Positions 1 through 10,002 of a DNA stretch of 64,000 bases are shown one piece after another. Made by a program: the position numbers and the translations under genes. The stretch comes from Panonychus citri (Eukaryota > Arthropoda > Arachnida > Trombidiformes > Tetranychidae): NCBI RefSeq assembly GCF_014898815.1, contig NW_026515547.1, positions 868,001-932,000 of the forward strand, read 5' to 3'. Positions within the stretch are counted from its first letter, which is position 1; every line of letters begins with the position of its first letter. The notes under the pieces were generated by a model, which ran no database searches, was not told the origin of the DNA, and was given only the letters and a program-made list of their open reading frames with translations.

Positions 1-1
1 A

Positions 2-469
2 ACGGCTCATTACAGTTTCGTACTTCCTATCCGATTGGCCTTTTACCTTGTCGGAATTGTCTCAGAAGAGGTTCATGCTAAAGCGGAAGAGATTCTCCTC
101 AAATTTGGCCATTTCTTTCAAGTCCAAGATGATTTTCTCGATTGTTATGGTGACCCAAGTGTGATTGGAAAAGTGGGTCGAGATATCGAAGAGGGAAAAT
201 GCTGTTGGTTGTTTGTAAATGCATTAAAATTGTGCTCAGAAGAGCAAAAGAAAATCTTGGTGGACAATTATGCTCTCGAAGATCCCGCTGCAGTGGCCAA
301 AGTACGAGAAATTTACGATCAGTTAAACATGAGAAAAGTTTTCCAAGACTATGAAGATGAATCATATAAGGAAATTAAAGGTCTCATTGATTCCTTTGCT
401 TACTCTCAACTTGTTCCCCTTGAGGTATTCAATTGGTTACTCAAGAAAATTTACCGTCGAAATAAATAA
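2..469 (+). CDS. Farnesyl pyrophosphate synthase, C-terminal exon (5' partial)
   Basis: This exon encodes the last 155 residues of a farnesyl diphosphate synthase. The enzyme condenses isopentenyl-PP with dimethylallyl-PP and then geranyl-PP to make farnesyl-PP for sterols or juvenile hormones, prenylation, dolichol and ubiquinone. The frame is open from base 2 with no start codon. Its first residues, TAHYSFVLPI, match the FPPS helix after the catalytic Lys-Thr, so the exon continues beyond the left edge. The second aspartate-rich motif is clear: FQVQDDFLDCYGDP, followed by GKVGRDIEEGKCCWL, both hallmarks of the short-chain trans-prenyltransferase fold. The basic end, KKIYRRNK, is also typical of animal FPPS. 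The first aspartate-rich motif lies outside the window. FPPS is normally about 350 residues, so roughly 55% is missing on the left. No frameshift or key-residue loss is visible in this part. The gene converges on the integrin pair. Confidence 0.93.
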   Translation, partial: TAHYSFVLPIRLAFYLVGIVSEEVHAKAEEILLKFGHFFQVQDDFLDCYGDPSVIGKVGRDIEEGKCCWLFVNALKLCSEEQKKILVDNYALEDPAAVAKVREIYDQLNMRKVFQDYEDESYKEIKGLIDSFAYSQLVPLEVFNWLLKKIYRRNK

Positions 470-3199
470 TCAACAATTAATCGCCTACACAACAATCGGC
501 TTACAATCGTAGGAACAGATCCACCATCCGGAAACAATTAGCAATTAAAAAAGTTTACTATCTATCAAATCTCTTTGTAAATTTGATAATCAATCTCATA
601 ATACAGAAAATCCCAACACTATCAAAAAAAATCCGAAAAATTAACTTGGAAAATTGAAAACCGAAATCAAGAAATTGTTACAATTTGATCATAAAATCAA
701 AATGAAGTTCATTTAATTATCCAAATTTCCGTCTCAATAACTGAGATATATTTTGTATTACCAAACACATGACAATTAGTAAATTACACCAATTAAAGGA
801 ATAACCAACAATCAACAACCAAATTAAAGTTAATCATTATACCCAAAAATGTCGATCAACCAACAAAATCAAAAGTAAAACTTAATCACATAGACAACAA
901 TTAAGTAAACATATGCTACCAATGAAAAGACAATTAAAAAGAGGAGAAAACTAATTAGCAATAAGAATAATAATAAAAATTGATTGCAAAGTTTCAATTC
1001 AGTTATAGACCAACGTTTTCAGGGTGTTTTCATAGTTATCCGGTTTTTGGTTACATGAATGTTGATGATGATTAATAATAATAATCTAAAACTCTCAACG
1101 AGTGGGTTAACATTTGATTAACTTAATCTGCCGATCTGATTGTTGTCCCAAAAATAAAAAGCAACTTTTGCCTACAAAGAAAAGCAAAAAACTTGATTAA
1201 CTGCAAGACCAAAAAAAGAGTAACCAGAAAACCAGCTCACAATTCATCTGATTAAATTGGAGTGGGTGTTGTGAGTTGATTGCGTGAGTGTAAAACTGAA
1301 CAATTTATGCCATCGTTTGACACACATCCTTTTAATACATCCACTCACTCACAGAGTCATTCATTTGTTATCATCAGAATGATCATCATCTTATTTGTCA
1401 CATCCGATTTAAGTTTCCACTTCCCCTGAAAGAGACATGATAATTTCCGGTTCATTTTTTTTTTACTGTGGAGGCGGAAAAGTAAATCTATTTCATTAAG
1501 GTATTTCCTTTTAATCGTTTTTTTATTTTTATTATTTATCATCTTAAATTGATTTCGCGTTGTTAATTGTTAACCCTAAGGTAAATTGTAAAATGGTTGT
1601 TTGTCTCAGAGTGAGAGATAGTATACAAGCCAAGAGAGTGTTAGGATGAAAAGAGAAAGAGAGAGAGAGAGAGACAGAGTGAGAAGGAAGATAAAAAGAG
1701 GAAGATAGGAAGATAGAGGAGGCGAGGGTTCTCTCACCTAACCTTATATGGTTAGTAATATAAGCTCCTTGCCAGATTGTAGTTTTTGGCATCATCATCA
1801 AAATCAGCAATACATATAAGATATTTCGTATAATAGATTACAGATGATGATGATTTTCATGGTGGTGGTAGAGAGAGAGAGAGAGAGAGAGAGGATGATG
1901 AAGATGATGTAGATATAATGGTGAGGATGAAGATGATAAAGATGAGGAGGATGATGTACATTTAAGATTTTTTCTTCTTTTATATTTACATTTACAACCT
2001 TATTTTTTTTTCTTGTGTTTGTTTTCATCAATTGATATAATATAAATACTTTGACATTTAAGCCAATGGTCAGTTGACATTAGTTGTTGATGTTACATGT
2101 TATTGGGAAATTGATTTGTGTATAAATTGCTAGAAATTATTTTCGACCTTGTCAATAAAGTCCCATAGGTGGATTTTGTTTGTTTTCGTAAACTTTTACA
2201 ACTAACAAACAAAACCAAAAAGGTGATTAACTTAAATTTGATTGTTGGTTAATTTTTTACCCCCAAAGTTTGTTTTCATCATTTAAAAGGCAGCATTTTC
2301 AGAATAGGTTAGTTAACAAACATTGTTAAACAAAAAAAAAAGGGGGAAGACACATATTATTTTGATTACAATTAATTGATTGGCTAATTGGTCAAGGTTT
2401 TAGATTGTCTTTTGGTTGTAATGTCCAGGTAAAAGCCAATCACTTTGAATGATCAAAAATATAAGGTAACAGAGTTAAATAAAGAGATTTGATATTTTTG
2501 CTAACAGAAATGAACTAAAAAATTTGTAGTTACGATTTGAAAACAAACTGCGCAAAGGTACAAATCAACCAACACTCTAACTTTAGTTTTTCATGGCTGC
2601 GTTTTGTGTGTGAGTGTATATACGTTTATGTACATATTCAGTTGACCTATTAAATTGCTTGTTCTTTAAGAAATATATTGATGCATAATTTTGGTTTGGT
2701 GTTTGTTTGGCATAAATTTTGCTCTGCTTTTGTTTTTGCTTTTGCTTCCTCTCCTTTGCTTTTTTTGCTTGTTCACTTGTAGATCTTGTGGCTCATTGTG
2801 AGTTATTGTTGATACTTTGATTCTTGTGAGTAGATTAATCATATCATGTCACCATCGTTAATCATTTGCTATGAAAAAAAAGGCGATAATTTATCATCAT
2901 TTCCGACAAACCATGGGCTCAATTGGTTTTATAATGTAGCTTTGGGCGTATATCTCCCACATCCAATTAGTTTCAAGCAAGTTTCATCCAAGAATCAAGT
3001 GAGAGGGTATAGAGAGAGTTTGTTTGTGTGTGTGTGTGAGAGAGAGAGGGAGAAGTTAATTCATTGATTCACAATTGATTTTTTTTGTAACAGTTTATGT
3101 TTAGTAAATTAAAAATATCCTTTTTGTTTAGTCTAAGCTTTTCTTTTTGCTTCATTATGAATGCTGAATGTTGATTGTTGATTGTTAATTCCTGGTGAT
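470..3199. other. Convergent intergenic region (FPPS 3' side / integrin 3' side)
   Basis: No gene is supported in this 2.7-kb stretch. It should hold the 3' UTRs of FPPS (plus) and of integrin beta copy 1 (minus). AATAAA hexamers are at 461-466, overlapping the FPPS stop codon, and at about 1153-1158. Short GA-rich microsatellites lie at 1659-1674 and 1870-1893. A short open frame at 2846-3067 (about 73 codons) ends in a GT/GA repeat and has no recognisable domain. Confidence 0.6.
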
Positions 3200-5534
3200 T
3201 CATTGTTGTTTTCCACCGTAAGTAGGATTCTTGAAAGTAGTAGTTGCCTGCCTGTAGATTGGATTCTCACCCTGTAATTGAAATTAAAATTAAATGATTA
3301 AGTTAAGATGAAATTAGGATGGATTACAAATGTTATTCGTAATCGGGTAAGATTGATTGATAAACGATTAGTAAAAACACTTACGGTGTCCCATTTAGCC
3401 ATTTGTCTTTCTTTTTCAAATTTAGCATATTCCCGACTATCATGAATTGTAGTAATTAATTTCCAAACTAATAGTAATAATAATCCTACAAGCACAATAC
3501 CAACAATTACACCGATCACAATTGCTAAGATGTTGACGGGAGCAGGACAATCTTTAGTACGTTGAGCTGTTAATTCAATCATCTTATTATCATCATCACC
3601 ATAAATGAAGTATTTGAATTGATATTTACAGTCATCGTCTTCATCGATAAAGGTACAATGAACTTCACCTTTTTCGGCATCGACTTCGAGATCATCGACA
3701 ACGATTACTGACCAGGGACATTTGGTTACATTTGTACCAAATGAACATTCCTCTTCGGTAAATGGACCAGTTTTATGGACTTTACATCGAACACAATCTT
3801 TTAACTTCTCACATTGTGTACGACATGTTGGACAAAGTTGACAAAATTGTCCAGTATAAGGTTGACCGTCTTCACTGAAATCACATTGACAAGAGTTACA
3901 AATACAACTTCCATGAGCAGAACATATTTTATCCTCAGGCGTTGCTTTACATCCATCAATTGAATCATAACAAGAACAATCTTCACCAATCCAACCAGGA
4001 TCACATCGACATTTACCACAATCACAAACACCATTTCCACTACAAACTCGACCATTTTTACGAATACAAGAGAAATTGTCACATTCACAATATTTTCCAT
4101 AAATTCGTTCATCCGGACTACTTGGATCGTTACATTTACATTTTCCACAAACACATTCACCTCGACCAGTACAAGATCTCGAATCATTTGAAGCTTTACA
4201 TGACATTTCATCCTCAATTCCACCATTTTTAAGGTCACATTCACATTTTGATCCGTAAAAGTTTTCGTTACAATTACAGATTCCACATTCGTAGGTACCA
4301 TGTCCACCACAATATTCACTTCCTTTTTCCTCGTTCCATTCTTGTTCACATTCACAGTCACAAATTATTTCCACATCTAATTCCAGTGTCTCCTTTAGAC
4401 CAACGGGACTAATTTTGATTGTTTGATTCCAATTTTTACGAAGTTCGGGACATTTGTTTACCGTTACTCGAACTTCAAACTTTACTTCAGTACCAACCCG
4501 AAGACCATCACATTTATTTGTCTTCTCTAATTTTGTTCCAAGACATTTTGAATAATATTCCAACTTAATATCGTCTCCTTTATAATCGTCAATTAATTCA
4601 ACTGACGAGGTTATCTTTTGATATTCGGCCTTAACAAGATCGACAATATTAGAAGAATCATTCTTTAACATTCCCGTTGATGAACCTTTAACCAGTGTAC
4701 TTAATTTCTCGTAAATATGAACTTGATTAGCGGTTACAGCGAAAATTAAATTGACATAATAATCCATAACTTTTTGATTAATTTGACTTATCGATGGATA
4801 ATCTTGATTAACACTTTCCGTATATTCCCCTTGGGACATATGACATTCACCATCATTTGGCTTAACAATACCTCCGAGCTAAAAAAGTGAATAAAGTGAA
4901 AGTTTAAATTAGTTTAAAGCGTCATTATCAATTTACTGTATTTTCCCATCTGATAAATTGTTGATGAGACATGAAACTGTTGTCATATCTCATGCAATGG
5001 ATCAGTCAAAGTCTATTTATAACAATTAACAAATTAATCCAAATTCACCTTTCCATCTCCAGCATAGTGGAAGCTAGAATCGGTTGAGAAAACTACTAAT
5101 TTTCGAGAATCGGCTCTCCAACCAATTTGCCTTTGACAAACAATCGCCTGCATTATCGCATCAAAACCGCCTTCGGGTGCATCGAGATTACCAGAAATAT
5201 TTGTTTCTTTTACTTTGGTAACGAAAATTTCACTATCATCAGCCAAAGGCATATGATTACGGAATCCATAGGGAGCAACACATCCTTTGCAAGGCTCTCG
5301 TCGCCTGTCAAGTAAATTAAGAAGAAGAGAGAAGAAGAAAAATGAATAATCATCTGAATCCAGAGCATGATGAATAATTTGATTGAAGAAAAAGTTGAAC
5401 ATCAAACAGAGGAAAATTTTCCTCTTCCATCTTCATCATTACTCTCGTTCTTTTCTAACTTTTCATCCAATTTCTCGTTTAACAAGAAGAAAAGTCAAGA
5501 AAAAACAAGTTGAATTAAGAAACAGCTCACAAGA

Positions 5535-5575
<41 letters not shown>

Positions 5576-6686
5576 ATTTTCAAAGTTAAAAAAGAAAGAG
5601 AAACTGTTTTATCAATGGTTTTCTGTTCTTTCTAGATGAGAGAGTCTGTGATGACAGCGAAAACAAATGTAGTTAATGTTGGTAATTGTCTGGACACAGG
5701 AGCCTACACATACTAACAGATCCGTTTGTTTTTGCTCTATCATCTTTTATCTTCATCTTCTCTCATTTTCTCTTTCTCTTCATCTCTATGTGTATGAATG
5801 TATTAACGTTCGGGATGAAAAGGAAGTGTAATATTAACCATAGTAGGAGAAAAGAGAAAGAGAGAGAGAGATGAAAAATACCCCAAAACACTATATACAA
5901 TGTTCAGTGTTTAGAGTTTATAAATACAATGGTTTGTATACGGAGAGAGAATAAAAGAGCAGAGGGAGAGACAGAGAGAGAGAGAGAGAGAAAAGATGAG
6001 GGAGTGATGAGAAATGAAATGATAAACACTTACTTTTCTTCGACCATACTAATATAAGGCATCACTGTTTTATCAACAAATGAACCGAAACCCAATCTAA
6101 AGTTTCTGGTTATTTTCTGCATCTCCTCGGCTAATTTATTACCAAGAAGACCTAATTTATCTTTATCATCTTCCATTGATTTAGATAAATCCATGAGGTA
6201 GTAAAGGTCAACAGGATAATCAACTGCTTGTTTGAATTCAGTGTAGAAACGTTGAGTATCATTAGGACGTAATTTAAGTGAAATCCGTTTTGGTTTAAGT
6301 TGAACCGCTGAATCTGGTGATAAAGCTTGATCTGAGAACTCTTTGGCCTCAGTTACATTGACCACACTAAGGGGAAAATGGATTGACTTGGGGTCACAAC
6401 CTTCGGCGATTAAAGATTTATAAAAATCACACCGAGCTTTATTGGTCTCATCGGAGAAACCTCTCTGTGTACACCAAGCACAACTAGGATCAGCTCTTAT
6501 ACATTCATGGCAATTTTCACGAGAAACACATGGATTTTGTTGGTCAGAGGTTTGAGCAAACGTTAATCCAATAATTGAGAACAATAAAATGGATAATAAA
6601 ATGAATAGTGAAGATGAACAATTGGTGGTTGAAGATGAAGATTTAGAAAAACAATTTAAGAAAGAAAAGAACACTACCGGTGACAT
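3200..6686 (-). CDS. Integrin beta subunit, tandem copy 1 (betaPS/beta1-like), complete
   Basis: Coding parts on the minus strand: 6686-6034, 5304-5049, 4878-3385, 3271-3200. All introns are GT-AG with phases 2, 0, 0; the product is 824 aa. It is a single-pass cell-surface adhesion receptor subunit that pairs with an alpha integrin, binds extracellular matrix and links to talin and actin. Order: long signal peptide (about 1-45), PSI domain (52-97), betaI domain with MIDAS D166-L-S168-K-S170 and partner E262, ADMIDAS D173-D174, short C223-K-G-C226 specificity loop, hybrid domain, four cysteine-rich EGF repeats, beta-tail, membrane helix (about 751-774), and tail with HDSRE, N804-P-I-Y and N816-P-T-Y. 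All ion-site and talin-binding motifs are intact, so this looks like the canonical copy. The start is the first Met, 5' of the hydrophobic core. Residues 310-704 are identical to copy 2 (see findings). Confidence 0.95.
5305..6033 (-). other. Intron 1 of integrin beta copy 1 (729 bp, phase 2)
   Basis: The donor is GTAAGT just after the EEK codons; the acceptor is TTGACAG before GCGACGAGAG. The split codon AA|G gives Lys218. The intron carries a (GA)16 microsatellite at 5539-5570 and another GA-rich run at about 5973-5991. It is six times longer than the equivalent intron of copy 2 (116 bp), although both sit at the same codon and phase. Confidence 0.9.
5539..5570. repeat. (AG)n microsatellite in integrin intron 1
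   Basis: A perfect AG dinucleotide run of about 32 bp inside intron 1 of integrin beta copy 1. Confidence 0.95.
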
Positions 6687-7396
6687 GGTGATGAGAATAT
6701 GTTGTTGTTCTCTGAATGTGATTAGAATTCAGAGAAGAATATGATTAAGGGTGGTGGTGATTGAGAGAGAGAAAGAGAGAAAGAAAAGGAGAGAAAAAGA
6801 AAACAAAAAGAAAATATAAAGTTTAGAAAAAAAATTGAGAAGAAAATTAAATGAGAAAATAAATCACAGAATAACAAGAGAAAAAAAAACTTGGCTTTTG
6901 ATAGATTAAGTTATCAAAGCCATAAGTAAATTTGGAACCAGTGATTAAGGAACCAGCGTAAAGATGATGAGACAAGATGAGAAACCAGAATATCAATGAC
7001 TTAAAGTGGAAGACAAAAAATCAACCTAACCCAAAGTTGAGAAAAGAAAGAAAAAAAGAAAGACTTTTACAGAATAGACTGTAACTCCATCTACTGTTTC
7101 CATCAATTAACGTAACGGTTTCACTTTTGTTTATCTTGATTAATCATCTGATCGGTTGATCATCTTGTTTAACATCATTTTAAAACCACTTTTCAATTGT
7201 TGACAAACAGTTGGAGCAATCAAGTTATTTCCATTTAATAGTTAATCACTTTCACTTGCTTGATGATAAGAACGGTAAACATATAAATATTTAAGATGAT
7301 CAAGTCCAAGGAATTGTTTTGTTTTTTTTCTGGTTTAATTATTTCATCAATTTAATTGTTGTAGTTGTTTTTTTTTCTCTTCGTTCTAATTTTTCA
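6687..7396. other. Spacer between the two integrin genes
   Basis: This 710-bp non-coding spacer separates the start codon of copy 1 from the stop codon of copy 2, both on the minus strand. It must hold the promoter and 5' UTR of copy 1 and the 3' UTR of copy 2. The part next to the copy 1 start (6740-6900) is purine-rich (GAGAGAAAGA-type). I see no clear TATA box or polyA hexamer that I would commit to. Confidence 0.6.
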
Positions 7397-10002
7397 TCAT
7401 CTGTATGTTGGATTTTTAAATGCTTTTGTGGCGATTCCGTAGATTGGACTTTCACCAGGATCCCATTTCGTTAGCACTTGCCGCTCTTTTTCATACCTGG
7501 TGTACTCGCGACTATCATTGATTGTGACAATTAGTTTCCAAATTAGAAGGATCAATAAACCGGAGAGGAAAATTCCAATAGTTATTCCAATTAAAATGGC
7601 GTAAATGTTGACTGGAATTTTACAGTTCTTAGATCGTTGAGCTGCCAATTCTATTTGTTTGCCAAATTGTTCTTCGTTAATGTAATATTTAAATGAGTAC
7701 TTGCATTCATCTTCTCCGTCAACGAACGTACAATGTATCTCACCTTGAGCTGCATCGACTTCGAGATCATCGACAACGATTACTGACCAGGGACATTTGG
7801 TTACATTTGTACCAAATGAACATTCCTCTTCGGTAAATGGACCAGTTTTATGGACTTTACATCGAACACAATCTTTTAACTTCTCACATTGTGTACGACA
7901 AGTTGGACAAAGTTGACAAAATTGTCCAGTATAAGGTTGACCGTCTTCACTGAAATCACATTGACAAGAGTTACAAATACAACTTCCATGAGCAGAACAT
8001 ATTTTATCCTCAGGCGTTGCTTTACATCCATCAATTGAATCATAACAAGAACAATCTTCACCAATCCAACCAGGATCACATCGACATTTACCACAATCAC
8101 AAACACCATTTCCACTACAAACTCGACCATTTTTACGAATACAAGAGAAATTGTCACATTCACAATATTTTCCATAAATTCGTTCATCTGGACTACTTGG
8201 ATCGTTACATTTACATTTTCCACAAACACATTCACCTCGACCAGTACAAGATCTCGAATCATTTGAAGCTTTACATGACATTTCATCCTCAATTCCACCA
8301 TTTTTAAGGTCACATTCACATTTTGATCCATAAAAGTTTTCGTTACAATTACAGATTCCACATTCGTAGGTACCATGTCCCCCGCAATATTCACTTCCTT
8401 TTTCCTCGTTCCATTCTTGTTCACATTCACAGTCACAAATTATTTCCACATCTAATTCCAATGTTTCCTTTAGACCAACGGGACTAATTTTGATTGTTTG
8501 ATTCCAATTTTTACGAAGTTCAGGACATTTGTTTACCGTTACTCGAACTTCAAACTTTACTTCAGTACCAACTCGGAGACCATCACATTTATTTGTCTTC
8601 TCTAATTTTGTTCCAAGACATTTTGAATAATATTCCAATTTAATATCGTCTCCTTTATAATCGTCAATCAATTCAACTGATGAGGTTATCTTTTGATATT
8701 CAGCCTTAACAAGATCGACAATATTAGAAGAATCATTCTTTAACATTCCCGTTGATGAACCTTTAACCAGTGTACTTAATTTCTCGTAAATATGAACTTG
8801 ATTAGCGGTTACAGCGAAAATTAAATTGACATAATAATCCATAACTTTTTGATTAATTTGACTTATCGATGGATAATCTTGATTAACACTTTCCGTATAT
8901 TCCCCTTGGGACATATGACATTCACCATCATTCGGTACCATTAATCCACCGAGCTTTGTATATGAAAGATAATTAACATTAATTAATCTGTTTGAAAAAC
9001 AACCTAAACCGCAATATGTATAATTGTTTTTAATTGTTACCTTTCCATCTCCAGCAAAATGAAAACTTGAATCGGATGAGAATATTATCAATTTTCTCGA
9101 ATCATTTCTCCAGTTAATTTCTTTTCCACAAACAATCGCTTGCATGATAGCATCTAATCCACCCTCAGGAGCATCTTCGTTAGCGGATATTTTGGCCTCA
9201 TTTACTTTGGAAACAAATCTATCACGATCATCGGCTAGAGACATATGATTACGGAATCCATAAGGTGCCCCACACGAATCACAAGGTTTCCGTCGTCTAT
9301 TTGGAAAATACAATGAAAATATTACATTTATATTACATTTATGAGAAAATAGGCTTAGAATTCAGGCAAATATTTGTAAGAGAAAATTGTCATCAGCATG
9401 TACACTACGTACTTTTCTTCAGCCGAACTTGTATACGGCATTTCAACCTTATCCACGAACGAACCAAAACCATATCGAAAATTTTTAGTCATTTTTTTCA
9501 TCTCATCCATTAAATCACCACCAGCCAAGCTCAGTTTATTTTTAGCTTCTTTCATAGAGGCTGATAAATCCATAAGATAATAGAGATCAACTGGATAATC
9601 AACGGCTTGTTTAAATTCACTGATGAAACTTTGAGTATCATTGAGACGTAATTTAAGTGAGATACGTTTTGGTTTAAGTTGAACCGCTAAATCGGTTGAT
9701 AAATTTTGATCTGCAAACTCTTCCGATTGTGTAATATTAACATCACTAACGGGAAAATATATCGATTTAGGGTCACATCCTTCAAGGATTAGCGATTCAT
9801 AAAAGTTACATCTAACTTTATCATCGTTATCAGAGAAACCATTTGATGAACACCAAGCACAACTTGGATGAGATTGAATACATTGAGCACAGGTGACATG
9901 AGTAATACAAAGATTCCGTTGGACACTTGGCAATGTAATAGAACAAAATCCAAATTCGAATGGAAAAAAACCAAAAAAGAACATCAAACAAAAGAGATCC
10001 AT
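7397..10002 (-). CDS. Integrin beta subunit, tandem copy 2 (diverged ends, shared stalk), complete
   Basis: Coding parts on the minus strand: 10002-9413, 9296-9041, 8953-7397. Phases are 2 and 0; the product is 800 aa. Order: short signal peptide, PSI (C32 to C76), betaI domain with MIDAS D145-L-S147-A-S149 and E241, C202-D-S-C205 loop, hybrid domain, four EGF repeats, tail domain, membrane helix (about 730-754) and a tail with a distal NPTY. Odd points: the ADMIDAS pair is E152-A153 instead of Asp-Asp; the first NPxY is S784-P-I-Y; the protein ends one residue after the second NPTY; and the C-terminal intron of copy 1 is absent, so the tail is encoded in the large exon. The 85 residues of exon 2 are only about 72% identical to copy 1, while the 395-residue stalk block is 100% identical. 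The frame is intact, so I judge it a functional paralogue rather than a pseudogene. Confidence 0.93.
8954..9040 (-). other. Intron 2 of integrin beta copy 2 (87 bp, readable in frame)
   Basis: The intron is phase 0 between AAG (Lys282) and CTC (Leu283), with donor GTAACA and acceptor ACAAAG. Its length is a multiple of three and it has no in-frame stop, so a naive translation runs straight through it and adds 29 residues (VTIKNN...NYLSYTK) between GDGK and LGG of the betaI domain. Copy 1 has an intron at the identical place (4879-5048, 170 bp) that cannot be read through, and beta integrins are continuous across this point. I therefore call it an intron and not coding. Confidence 0.85.

Noticed and set aside
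3942..4232. His-rich plus-strand frame opposite the integrin stalk (also 8017-8307)
   Set aside because: Antisense shadow of the EGF repeats. It is conserved between copies only because of gene conversion.
3801..4361. A 186-codon minus-strand frame, repeated at 7876-8436
   Set aside because: Both lie in another frame of the integrin EGF region. Their Val/Asn-rich translation is a shadow of the cysteine-rich exon.
7397..9313. A single 638-codon exon for integrin copy 2
   Set aside because: It reads through the 87-bp intron at 8954-9040 and starts inside an intron; alignment with copy 1 shows the true splice sites.
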